Shown piece after piece: positions 21,300 through 33,463 of a stretch of DNA of 64,000 nucleotides (positions are counted from its first letter, which is position 1; each line of letters begins with the position of its first letter). The notes under the pieces are model-generated. The model saw nothing but the letters and a program-made list of their open reading frames with translations. It had not been told where the DNA came from and did no database searches. The stretch covers positions 45,915,882 through 45,979,881 of the forward strand of contig CM064430.1 in NCBI GenBank assembly GCA_032690845.1. Direction: 5' to 3'. Both the position numbers and the translations under genes were made by a program. The stretch comes from Eleusine coracana subsp. coracana (taxonomy: Eukaryota > Streptophyta > Magnoliopsida > Poales > Poaceae).

Positions 21300-22280
21300 T
21301 ATAAGGAAGCAGTGTGTGCATCTGCTTATTCTCAACACTTGCCATTTAGAATTGCCAAAACATGTGTCACTTTTTTAATTATTCTATGATGATATTGAAC
21401 CATAAAAGAAATAAAGTTTAGATTAAGCTAGGAGCTTTGCCACAAGAACAAGGGGGACTGGTGCCCCCTCCTACCCCTAGGTAAGCAAGTAGCTATGTTT
21501 CAAGTTTATTTTCTAAAAAATAGTTTGACTATACAAATTTTAATATAAAACTAGCACAAATCAACTCTTCTGCCCTCAATTCTTTGTGTGTTTGTCTCTA
21601 GTACTGAATGTTACATAGTTTTTAAGACTTCATGATTTATTACTAGCAACATAGTTTTCAAGACTTAATGATTCATTACTAACAACCCCCCCCCCCCCTC
21701 CCTTGGCGTGTGTGCAGCGTGCATGCATGTTCATTTGGCGGGCTCTCAACAACCTTCCATTTTGTTTTCTTGGATCAGATTGAGAACAATGGTTGTGTTT
21801 TTCTTTAATTTAAAATTCTTCCTGATAATCTTTTCTTGTCTGATGATGTTTGTTCTGTAAGCTACTATTCAGTCCTATTTATATTGGCCCATCTTATTTG
21901 GCTTTCAAGCCATGCGTAATCAAGTTTCTTCCACCTGTCCATTTTGTTTAGTGATGATAACATTATTCGTAAAAAAAAATCAACTAAGGGTATCATCACT
22001 GGAACATTTGAATCATATTTTGCCTTCATCACACGTAATGCTGGTGAGTTTCCTCGTTGAGCAAAAGGTTTTAAGGCGCGGGATCAGAAGCGCCGCCGCC
22101 ATCGGCCGACTCCATATCGCCATATTGGTCTCTCAGACCTCTCTCCATTCTGGTTCCCAGGTTATCACTTGGCTCTCACCCTCTACATATATGGCAGGTC
22201 CATCCCAAGTCGATCCAAGTCCCAACCCAAGCAGAAGCTGAGATCACCATGGGGACTCCCTCCTCATTTTAGACTGCACC
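21300..22280 (+). repeat. Tandem unit copy 2 (Y-X2) of the peroxidase downstream array
   Basis: The whole segment aligns with 45729-46700. Shared landmarks include TTCTCAACACTTCCCAT-like, ACAAGGGGGACTGGTGCCC, TTCTTTGTGTGTTTGTCTC, TTGGCGTGTGTGCAGCGTGC, ATCGGCCGACTCCATATCGC and CATGGGGACTCCCTCC. Its second half also aligns with copy X1. It is cut at 22280 (TGCACC) by the Copia element; copy 3 continues past that point. Confidence 0.85.
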
Positions 22281-25059
22281 TGAAGGACCGAGAAGGCGAC
22301 CAGAGGGAGGGGGGGGGGGGTGAATGTGAGCCAATTAAAATTCTTTTCAAGAACTTGGCCTATGTCCCAATTACGACCCAAGCCAACCTAAAAAACGATC
22401 ACCAAGACTACACACATCAACTTGTGATGTGCTACCCTTAGGAGTGATCAACAATAATAATGAAACACAACGGAAACAAAAGGTAACTGAGAAGTCTCGA
22501 AATAGTCAAGAAACGCACACAAGTCAGACCTTTCTGGACTCCCATCAGCAGTGCCGGTCAGGTCCATCGGCAGTGCCGGTCACACCAATTGGCAGTGCCG
22601 GTGCAGGGTTCTCAGGACTCAGAAAAAGGAGCGCATTGGCAGTGCCGGTTGTTGCCATCGACAGTGCTGGTGCGGGGTTCAGATTTCAGTCTTTGGAGTG
22701 TCGCTGTGAGTTCAGGCTACCGGTAGTGCCGGTCCAGCCTTCGGCAGTGTCGATCGACACTTTTTAGAACCAAAACCTATCCTAATGAACTCCAAAAATC
22801 ACAAAACTTGGATAGCAGTTGTCTCATGGTATGACGTTCCTTCTCCAAGTTGAATCACACGAAAAGCTCAAGAATTCATCACGAAATTGAGGTTTTATTA
22901 AAAGCTCTAGGGTTTGAATATTCTTGAGGAAATCCACCAAATCGAAGGTGCTCTTGCCTAGGAATCAATCAAGGATCCATAGAGGAATGTTTAGGCATGT
23001 TCTAGCACCAGGATCCCTCAAAAAATTCGTACCAAAACCCACTCAAAGACGAGATCAAAAATCTCCACGAAAATAGCTCTGAAAATAGAGTAAAAGAGAA
23101 ATTCGGGATTTAGGGAGAAAGGAAAATCTTGAGCACGAAAATAAATCTCATATCATGGAAATATGCTTACAAGATCTATACAAGTCTAGGAAGCCACCCT
23201 CTTCCTCCCACTATTTGGAAGAGCAAGAGATATCTCTTACACACCCTCTCCTCTCCTCTATAACATGAAGTCCTCTCCTAGCACTTTGAATGAAGACCTA
23301 AGGCAAGGCTAAGGGAAAGAGAGACCCCTCTTCCACCAGCCCTACCTCTCCTTATATAGGCCCAAGGTCTATTGTCCACATGACAACACTACCCTTGACC
23401 TACATAACACACCCACCTAGCACCAAGGACATAATTGTCCATCTTTCTCCTCATTGCCCGAATGCCATCGGGCCCTTCACGACTTTGCTTTGTCTTGATG
23501 CAAGCTCCGTGATGGTGCCACGTGCACCACCAACCACCGCCACCGGTTTTGAGGCCCAAACTAGGAAAACGCCTCTTCACGCTTCTCAAAGCATGACTTC
23601 TCGATGTCGATGCGTGTTACCTTATCCCGCGATCGTGACCACCAGCAAGTCTCCCTCGGTCCCTGTCCATCGGGCCCCCTTGTCACTTGCACCGGCATAC
23701 CGCTCACCTTGACTTGGTCAACACGCCATCTTTATCACCACCCACGGTTTTGAGGCTCAATCGTGAAACCGTTCGTGCTTCTTGCCTCTTCACGTGTATG
23801 GTGTGGATCACCCTTGACTCCACCCGGCATCCTGATCGTCCGGCCCCAAGTCTCCTACTTGTGCCTGATCCTCTCGCCATTGACCGCCAAGTCAACTCCA
23901 GTGACCTACATATCATGAGACAAGCAAACACATTTCCCATCTCCTGCAACTTCACCATTACTTCCACCAACTCCGGTTAGTCAAAACCATGACATGCACA
24001 AACTCATGCAATCCCAAGATTCCCGCATTTCAACTCAAACACCAAATTCGCTAAAGTCAATTACTCATCACATATATTACAAACCATGACACATATCCAC
24101 ATGGTTTCTCAATCTCCCCCTTGATGAGTACATTGATAACCTCAAATGCACAAAGACTAGAGAGTGAAATGAAAAACCAAATAAACTCATCCAAATGGCC
24201 AAACCCAAAGAAAAGGTGAAAACAAGCCATCTAGCAAAGTAGGGATCATAAAACCAAGTGTTGGCAAGAAAGCGACTTGAGACGCAAAGAATGTGAAAAG
24301 TACAAGAAAACGCTCAAGATCATGATATGCTCCCCCTCAACTTGTGATAGGTCTCATGTAGTGCAAAATGGATCATTTTAAGTTTCTTAGCATAATTTGT
24401 GCATGACCCAATATTTTCTCCCCCTTTGGCAATGAACTCATCAAAGAGGCAAAAGAACAAGAAAACATGCAATGCATGAAAATGCAAACCTAAGGAGCTT
24501 CAACAATTATACAAACAAGCATTTAACTTTTCTAAACATAAACATAGAGCCATGAAGTGGAAAATCAATGGCTCCAAATCATACAAAGATCAAAAATAGA
24601 TAGCAAGGCATAAACACCAAGAGCTATACCAGCTAAGCAGAAAGATTGACTAGCTTAGATAGTATCAAATTTGCTTATCATGTGAAAAACTGCCATCACA
24701 TGTGTAAGTACTCCCATCCAAGGTAAAATAAGCATCAAGTAAATCATAAGAACTTAGCCTGTTTCAATCTCAATTAGGGCAACAAGCATTCGCAGAAAAT
24801 GAGCTTTACAAACGCTCACATATGCAACAAAGACTCAGTTGATCAAGTGATTATTGTTTATCCTCATGTGTCCTCTTATCCATGCGGAGGGTCGCACGAC
24901 TGGGTATGGCAAACACCCCGAGGCTTGAAGTCTCAGCAGTGGCCAACGGCACTGTCGATCACTGCCATTGGCACTGCCAGTCAGATTGATAAAATTTCTC
25001 TAAGTCCAATTTTGCAGGTTTTTAGGTTTTCTTATCCCCCCCCCTCTAGGCAACTTTCA
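22281..25059 (+). repeat. 5' LTR region of the SIRE-like Copia
   Basis: It begins TGAAGGACCGAG with a G-tract and GTGAATG. It ends ...CCCCCCCCTCTAGGCAACTTTCA directly before the primer binding site. The last 130 bp (TTTGCAGGTTTTT...) match the end of the solo LTR at 49638. The first part is more like the LTR starting at 41985, so this 2.8-kb region may be a chimera of two LTR types. No gene is supported within; open frames such as 23380-23712 are not recognisable. Confidence 0.65.
22540..24990. repeat. Dispersed palindrome array, word ATCGGCAGTGCCGGT
   Basis: Eight or more copies, exact or near exact, lie at 22545-22750, and further degenerate copies at 24935-24990. They are paired at about 15-25 bp spacing. 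The word reads (A/C)TCGGCA-(G/C)-TGCCG(G/A)T, an imperfect 7+1+7 palindrome. Confidence 0.8.
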
Positions 25060-25060
25060 G

Positions 25061-25073
25061 TTGGTATCAGAGC
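25061..25073 (+). other. Primer binding site (initiator tRNA-Met)
   Basis: TTGGTATCAGAGC lies two bases after the LTR end, as in plant Copia elements. It primes minus-strand cDNA synthesis. Confidence 0.9.
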
Positions 25074-25110
25074 GAGATCTTCTTGAAGGCTTAACCGCTT
25101 GAAGATAAAG

Positions 25111-28100
25111 ATGACATAACCAAAGGATGATACACTGGGAACGTCATCCAGAGCTAAGGATGACTCGGGAATCAAGTACAATATCATGCCATTTAACTAT
25201 GGTGATCTTAAGAATGAGTATGTTGGTAGTGGCTCCGGAAAGCTACCACACTTTGATGGAAGATATAATGATCATTGGAAATATAGAATGGAGATGTACC
25301 CTCTATGGAAAGACCAATCTTGAAGATTGTCAAACAAGGCTTTGAGTTGGAAAATGAGGAAAACCCAACCGCTAGTGATGAGATCAGGCTTACTCATAAT
25401 GATCATGCCGCATCTGCCATCGTTTCCGCCCTATCACCAAAGGAGTATGAGAAGGTGATATAAATCAAGAAAGCTCATGATATTTGGGAAAATCTTGAGG
25501 TCATCTATGAAGGGACCGAGGGACTTAGAGAAGCAAGAGAAGACATCCTAAGAGGCAAGTATAACTTGTTCATCAAGAAGGCCAGTGAAGGGCCACAATA
25601 GGTCCATGATAGACTCATGGAAATTGTGAACAAGAGAAGAGCTTTGGGAATTATACTTGATACCATTGACGTCAATAAGAGGTTGCTTCTTGCTTTGCAA
25701 CCATAGAATAAAAATGCTTGCAACTTTGTAAGAGAAAAGGAAAACTTCAAGAACTTTAGCACAGATGAAGTGCTTGGAAGATTACTCGCTTACCAAGAGA
25801 GAGATGAAGAAGCAAAGAGAGTGAACACCTTGTTGGGACAAGATGAAGAAGAGAAGAAAGAAATTGCTCTCAAAGCCACTCATGAAACTAGTGACAAGAA
25901 AGACAAGAAGAAAAAGAAGAAAGTGGTTGATTCAAGTAATAAAGATAGTGATGATGAGATGGCTTTGCTTGTGAGAAGATTCAAATCATTTCTCAAGAAA
26001 GATGGCTACAAGAAGAAGAGCTTTGACAAGGGCAAAGCAAGAAGGTAAAAAAGGACTTGCTATGAGTGCGGTGATGAAGAACATTTCATTGCGGAATGTC
26101 CAAAGAAGAAGAACAAGGATGAAAGGAAGAAGGACAAGCATCACAAGAAGGACAAGAAATACAAGAAGTATACAAGAGGTGAAGCTCACATTGGCTAAGA
26201 ATGGAATTTTGATGACTCATCCTCTTCATCATCCTCGTCCTCTGAATCCGACTCCGATGAGGAAGGCATTGCTACAATCGCCATTGGCGTCACTCCCACC
26301 AACACTTCTCTATTTGGGAGCTTGAATGACGATGATGATGACAACACTCACAAGTGTCTCATGGCAAGAGGATCCAAGGTATCAAAATCTAAACATTAGC
26401 ATTCCTCTTATGCTAGTAGTAGTGATGACGATGATAATGATGATGCTAATACTTCACTTCCTAAAATGCTTGAATTTATGAAATTGTTTGAAAGATAAAA
26501 GGAAGAAAATGATAGGCAAGAGGAGCTTCTTGAAAAACAAGAAGACTTGCTTATTATTGAAAAGAAAAGAAACCTTGAACTAGAGAAGCTCCTAGAAGAT
26601 GAAAGAAAGAAAAATGATGATTTAACTAAGTCTCTCACTAAAATTGAAAGCTCTTGTGAAAGTCTTAAGAGCTCAAAAGAGGCTCTCCTAGAGAAGTATG
26701 AGGCCTTGGAAAAGACTCATAAGTCTCTCGAAGATAAATTTGCAATGCTTTCAACCTTCACATCCTCCACAAATAATTCTTCAAGTGCTTCCACCAGCAA
26801 AGGATGTGATAGGTGCTATAATATTGATGTTGATGCTTGTGCCACTAATGTCAAATTGATTGATGATTTGAACAAGCAAGTGAAAGCCCTTAAAAGCAAA
26901 ATACAACATGAGAAACATGTTGTTGATGATGAGAAGGCAAAGTATGCAAGATGTGCATATTCATATTCTAGGCACCCCAATGTCATGGATGGCATTGGAT
27001 ATGTTGAAGTTGCTAAGCACAATGCTAGGGAGAACAAGAATGGGGAAGAATTCCTTAAGTTTACCAAGGAAGCAAGCCAAGAACATGAACAGTAATCAAT
27101 CTTCTTTTATTAATGATTATCATACTTATGTGCCTAATGCTAATGCTTCTAATGCTACTTGTGCACTCTTTCATGACTTTGATGCCTCATATGTGCTCAT
27201 GAGAAATAAGCATGGTTATGTCTTTGCTAAATATGTTGGGCCACGCAATAAGAGGCCAAAGCCTTGTGTGTGGGTGCCCAAAGTGCTTGTGACTAATGTA
27301 AAAGGACCCAAGCAAATTTGGGTACCTAAAAACAAAGCTTAATTTGTTTTGTAGGATTACATCTCCAGTGGGTCAAGTTGAGTGATTGATAGTGGATCCA
27401 CCAATCATATGACTGGAGATAGAAAGATGTTTAAATCATTTGAGCCAAATCACAACAAAAATGAGTACATCACATTTGGTGATAATGGAACAGGACAAGT
27501 GCTAGGTTACGGTAAAGTCTCGCTCACTTCCTCGTATTCAATTTCCAAGGTTATGCTTGTTGATCATGTTGACTTCAATCTATTGTCCATTTCATAATTT
27601 TGTAAAATGGGCTATGATTGTTTGTTCAACGAATGTGGTGTGACCATCTATAAGAGAAGTGATGGCTCAATTTCTTTCAAAGGTGTATTTAAAGAAAAGC
27701 TTTATGTTGTGGGTTTTTCCACGGATGAAACTAGACTTGGTACATGCTTGGTAGCAAAGTTAAATATGGGTTGGCTATGGCATATAAAGGCTAGCCCATG
27801 TTGGTATGAGAAATCTTTACAAACTCCAAAAGGGCAGCCACATCATAGGACTAACCGATGTTTGTTTTGAGAAAGATAGAATTTGTAGTGCATGTCAAGC
27901 GGGAAAACAAATTGGAGCTTCACACCCCTCTAAGAACGACATGATAACCACCACAAGACCATTGGAGATGTTGCACATGGACCTCTTCGGCCCCGTCTCC
28001 TACATAAGCATTGGTGATAACAAATATGGTCTTATAATTGTGATGATTTGTCTCGCTTCACGTGGGTATTCTTTTTGCATGACAAAGGTGAAGTGAAAGA

Positions 28101-30600
28101 TGTGCTCAAGATATTCATGAAAAGAGCACAAAATGAATATGAAGTCAAGATAAAGGAAATAAATAGTGACACCGGTAGCAAATTCGAGAACACTCAAGTT
28201 GAGGAGTATCTTGATGAGGACTGAATCAAGCATGAATTTTCGGCACCCTACTCCCCTCTACAAAATGGGGTGGCCAAAAGGAAGAACCGCACACTCATTG
28301 AGATGGCAAGAACAATGCTTGATGAATACAAGACGTCCAACCGTTTTTGGGCCGAAGTCGTCAACACGGCATGCCACACCTCCAACTGGTTATATCTCCA
28401 TCGACTATTGGAGAAAATACCATATGAGCTACTAACCGGTAACAAACCCAATATTTCCTACTTCCGTATTTTTAGGAGCAAATATTTTATGCTTAACAAG
28501 AAACCCAAGACTTCAAAATTTGCTCCAGAAGTTGATGAAGGTTTCTTGCTTGGCTATGGGTCAAATGTTCATGCCTATCGTGTGTTCAACAAAACCACCG
28601 ATTGTGTTGAAATTTCACGTGACGTGACATTTGATGAATCTAACGGCTCTCAAGGGGAGCAAGTTGTTAATGATGATGTAGATGATGAAGCTCCTAGTAA
28701 TGCAATCAAGAAAATGTCCATTGGTGATGTGAGATCATAAGAGACTACAAGTGTTGAAGATCAATTCTCTCCCTCAAGACAAGACCAACCTCGTGACAAT
28801 GAACAAGTTGATCATACAAATGGTCAAGATCAAGATGTTGGTGATTATGAACAAGCATCAAGTGATTATACTCAAAGACATGATCTATAGGTTGATAAAA
28901 AAAGTGGTCAAGGAAGCTCACATCCACCACACCCAAGAGTGCATCAAAACGTACAACGTGATCACCCCGTTAAACAAATTCTTGGAGATATAGAAAAGGG
29001 GGTAATCACTAGATCTCGAGTTAGTAATTTTTGTGAACATTACTCTTTTGTATCTTCTAAGGAGCTACTTTGGATAGAACAAGCACTTGAGGATTCGGAT
29101 TGGGTGATGCCCATGCAATATGAATTGAACAACTTCACAAGAAATGAAGTGTGGACTTTGGAGGAAAGGCCAAAGGGCAAAAATGTTGTGGGAACCAAAT
29201 GGGTGTTTCACAACAAACACAATGAAGATGATGTTGTGACAAGAAACAAGGCAAGGCTCATGGAAAAAGGATATTCACAAGTAGAAGGTTTGGATTTTGA
29301 TGAAATCTATGCCCCCGTAGCAAGACTTGAATCAATTAGAATATTACTTTCTTTTTCTACTCACCATGATTTCAAGTTGTACCAAATGGATGTGAAAAGT
29401 GCGTTCCTCAATGGGCCAATCAAGGAAGAGGTATATGTGGAGCAACCACCGGGTTTTGAAGACCCTAAGTATCCTAACCATGTTTATAAACTCCATAAGG
29501 CACTCTATGGACTTAAGCAAGCTCCAAGAGCATGGTATGAATGCCTTAGGGATTTTCTTGTTAGAAAGGGTTTAGTCATTGGCAAGGCCGATGCAACTCT
29601 CTTCACAAAGCATTTTAGTGATGATATATTTGTATGCCAAATATATGTCGATGACATTATATTTGGTTCTACTAACCAAATCTCTTGTGATGAATTTAGC
29701 ATGACAATGACCAAGAGGTTCAAGATGTCCATCATGGAAGAGTTGACATTCTTTCTAGGCTTCCAAGTGAAGCAACTCAAGGAGGGCACCTTTATGTGTC
29801 AAGCCAAGTACACACAAGACTAATTGAAGAAGTTTGACATGGACAAGGCAAAGCCCATCAAAACTCCCATGCCAACAACTGGCCACCTCGACCTCAACAA
29901 TAAGGACAAGCCCGTTGACCAAAAGGTATATCGCTCCATGATAGGATCTTTGCTTTATCTTTGTGCATCTAGGCCCGATATCATGTTTAGTGTGTGTATG
30001 TGTGCACGTTTTCAAGCTGCTCCTATGGAGTGTCACATGGTGGTCATTAAGAGAATATTAAGATATTTGGTTCACACACCTAACCTAGGGCTTTGGTACC
30101 CCAAGGGTTCAAAGTTCAACCTATTAGACTATTCCGATGCGGATTATATCGGGAATAAGGTGGATAGAAAGAGTGCCTCCGGGACATGCCAATTTTTGGG
30201 TAGGTTCCTAGTGTCATGTTCATCCATGAAACAAAATTCCGTTGCACTATCCATGGCTGAAGTGTAGTATGTTGTAGCCGGTAGTTGTTGTGCACAACTA
30301 CTTTGGATGAGACAAACTCTAAGGGACTAAGGTTACAAGTTAAACCGTGTCCCTCTCCTATGTGACAATGAGAGTGCCATAAAGCTTGCTTATAACCCGG
30401 TTGAGCATTCACGCACAAAGCACATAGATATCCGCCACCATTTTTTGAGAGATCATTCTATCAAGAGGGATATAGAAGTTAGTCAAGTGCGAACCGAAGA
30501 TCAACTAGCCGATATATTTACTACCAAGCCACTAGATGAGAAGAGATTTTGCTATCTTAGGAGTGAACTAAATATTCTTGAATCTAGCAATATGATGTAG
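25111..30600 (+). pseudogene. Copia gag-pro-pol polyprotein, degenerate
   Basis: Domains in order: gag/UBN2 (25111-25760, with LPHFDG and LSPKEYEKV), a lysine-rich segment and CCHC knuckle CYECGDEEHFIAEC (about 26060), a long coiled coil (26490-26960), aspartic protease VIDSGSTNHMTGD (27382), GAG-pre-integrase, integrase core (HMDLFGP at 27970, INSDTG, then SAPYSPLQNGV), reverse transcriptase (KWVFHNK at 29200, YVDDIIFGST at 29643) and RNase H (DYSDADYIGNK at 30127, ending RTKHIDIRHHF). There are at least ten in-frame stops and several frameshifts. The start reads ATG-ACA-TAA where the family has a Gln codon, so it is dead from the third codon. RT is the longest intact piece (28939-29823). 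These enzymes copy and integrate the retroelement. Confidence 0.92.
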
Positions 30601-31734
30601 GAGATGTGCACATCTGAATGGTGATTGTTTTATTCTTGCAATAATCATTGCTTTATGTGAAAAACCTATTTTTTTTTGCTATTGATGTTGATTCTGGATC
30701 TCTAGATTAAATCTTGTCAAAATATGCTCATAGTTATGAAATGTTAATTATTGGCTGACCATATGACGTCAAGACATCTCTCTTGTCCATCAAAACTATA
30801 TTTGAAAATCTCCAACTTCTCTTTTCTGTGCTCTGTTCTATCTGATCTTCAGAGGATCGACACTATCGGTGTCCCCATTGGCACTGTCGATCATCAATCC
30901 AACAAAGAAGGCTCTCTGCCTAGGACTTTTGTCCCTTGGGTTGCCCTCATCGGCACTACCGATGCCCATCATCGGAATTGCCGGTGAGGGATGTGCCTTG
31001 AGCATTGACCCAAACTAGCATTGCCGATGCCCATCATCGGCACTACCGATGCGGGCCTGAGAACTTGAAATCGGCTTGGCCCCCTCATGGGACCGAGCCC
31101 TCCTTCACTTTTCTCTCCCCAACCCATGCTCTTCTCTCCTCCCCTAAACCCTAACCAAAGTCAACCCCTCTAAATCTTGTAAATCTTCGTGGAATCAAGC
31201 GGGAAGGGGATCAAATCGCCTCCTAAACCTTCCTCCTCCATCTCCTCCTGGATTTGAAGGTTTTTTTGAAGGTATTTTTGAAAATCTCCATCTTTTGAAT
31301 TTTGCAATGCCTCATAGTTTTGCGTAATTTCACTTGATAAAGATGCTCATCTGGGAGTAGTTTTGTCACCCATGCAATTTGGTAGAGTTTTAGTGGCTAA
31401 ATCTTCACTTTTAGTGGTTTTAGGGTTTGAATCCCTCTCGGTTGGCACTGCCGATGGCCCCCCACCGGCACTGCCGATCAGGAGATTTCAAAACCCTAAG
31501 TGATCACTGCAGCCCCATCGGCACTGCCGATGGCTGGCATTGGCAGTACTGGTTAGGGCAACCAGAGAGCACTTCTCGAGCTGCTCTCTGTTTGACCTAC
31601 CAGCACTGTTGATGTCTCCCATCGACACTGCCAGTCAGGGCAACCAGACAACAGTTCAATTGTTGTTATTTGAAACCTTTTCACACCACTTTTGCTCTTC
31701 CCTGTTATTTACTCTGCTCTCTATTCCTTGATAG
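30601..31734 (+). other. Copia spacer between pol and the accessory ORF, with palindromes and a leader-like segment
   Basis: 30850-31060 and 31440-31645 contain further ATCGGCACTGCCGAT-type palindromes. 31100-31260 is pyrimidine-rich with an AAACCCTAACC box at about 31145, like the leader of a plant gene. It suggests that the downstream ORF has its own transcript, though no clear TATA box was found. Confidence 0.5.
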
Positions 31735-31845
31735 ATGGCAGGTGGCAAGAGGCAGAAGTATCCGGGGACTGCTACTGACTCCGACGAGGACTTTGACCCC
31801 AATGTCTCTTCCCTCGTTCGGCGAGGTGGAGGAGGCAAAGGGGGT

Positions 31846-33330
31846 TGTTGGCACTCCCCAAGTGCCCCTTTTATATATGAATATTACCCTAATTGGAGCA
31901 TAATTAATACTAATTTAGGCCATTTACCTATTATATTGTCTATATATTTGTATATGCGTTATTTTGAAGCTTTATTGCAGAAATAGGTAAAATGGGTGAT
32001 TAAAGTGATGTTGGAGAGGACACGAATCCAGAACTGACGAAAAGCACTGAAGAAGCCCAGTGTGCCGATCGGCGCAGTCCATGAGCCGGTCGACGCAATG
32101 GTGTTTTGGCCCACAGAAGTGACCGAGGTCCATTCCACATGTTTATGGAAGTTTATCTACGCAAGACACTTGAAGATATTTGCTTAGAATATTTAGATCT
32201 TCAAGATCTCGACGTGCAGTACAAGATTTTATCTCGAAGGAAAAGGCCCACATGGCAGCTGTGGAAGACAGAGGAACCGACTCGGAGAAGAAACCAAAGA
32301 AGACATGGCTTGCACCGATCGGCGCAACCACCTTATTTGCTAGAAAACAAGTCCTTTACGAGTAGAACCTCTATAAATACTTGTAAACCCTGGTCGTGGC
32401 AGAAAGGAGACAAGAGGGAACAGAGGGACAACAAATCCGTGAGTTAGAGCCACTAAGGCTTGCCCCGTTAGAATAGATCTCTAGTTAAGTTTCAAAAACC
32501 ATTGGTGTTAAGAGTTGATCCGTCAAGGTAGGCCATCTCGACAGGGATGAATCTTACTCTATTTATCTCAAGGATGATTGAATATGTTGACGATGGTTTT
32601 GGTGATTTGTCTATCTTGATTCTATAATCATGCATGTGCTTATTCCTATTGCTTAGTTCTAGGCTAAGTAAGTAGATATTATCTTGATCGTGGTGATTAG
32701 GATAGTATTCGGACATTGTATTGATTATGGTTGCTTGATGATGCTAGTAGTGTGGTTTAGCGGTGATAGCACTAAGCCCGCACAACACTATTGGATAGTT
32801 GAGTAGGGTAAGATACTCGCGCGATTAAGGGTTTCCTCTCGACAACGATAAATCGGGAGCCGCTCAGAAAGCGGGGTGGTCTTATTCATTATAGGTTTTC
32901 ACTAATCTATGTAATTACCCATTATGATGCTATTTGATTAGACTTTTTGGATACGATCTCACTAGTAGATACTTGGCTACTCACTTAACAGCTTAGGCTT
33001 ACAAGGTATCTGGCGCATTCTGGCTTAGATTCACCAGTGTGCCGATCGGCTCAACACCTGCGTCGATCGGCGCGATGATAGATTCACCAGTGTGCCGATT
33101 GGCTCAACCCCTGCGCCGATCGGCGCAATGATAGATTTACTGTCTGGCGCACCTTTGTGCTGGCTAGTCTCTCCTCATGCAACCTGAATTCGACAGTAGC
33201 TTTGATTAGATCTTTTACTGTTAACTTTGCTTAATTACCCCTAAGGTCCCTGTAGATTCAAGGGAAAAAGTGTTACAATCATACACCGTCCTCTTGCGGT
33301 ATAAAAGTGGATGCGTAATTACGACCACCA
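31846..33330 (+). repeat. 5' LTR of the nested Gypsy element
   Basis: It begins TGTTGGCACTCCCC and ends near ACGACCACCA, with TTCACTTTTTC before the PBS. The last 170 bp (CTCATGCAACCTGAATTCGA through CACCGTCCTCTTGCGG) recur in the truncated 3' LTR (41457-41646) and, reversed, in the solo LTR at 37367. It carries paired GTGCCGATCGGCGCA palindromes at 32062, 32316, 33041-33080 and 33100-33130. Confidence 0.75.
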
Positions 33331-33344
33331 AGCTTCACTTTTTC

Positions 33345-33362
33345 TGGCGCCGTTGTCGGGGA
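33345..33362 (+). other. Primer binding site of the Gypsy element
   Basis: TGGCGCCGTTGTCGGGGA matches the standard Athila/Tat-type primer binding site. Confidence 0.85.
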
Positions 33363-33463
33363 CCATAGCAGGTTTTTAAACATTGTTTGATGTATTAGTG
33401 TTTAGTCATTGTGCTTTACTCATCTCTTTTGTACATATATTCTTTTAAGTGAAACTAACAGGT

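Noticed and set aside
22540..22760. Palindrome array considered as a CRISPR-like array
   Set aside because: Repeats are degenerate, spacing varies, spacers are not unique sequences of constant length, and the context is a plant LTR.
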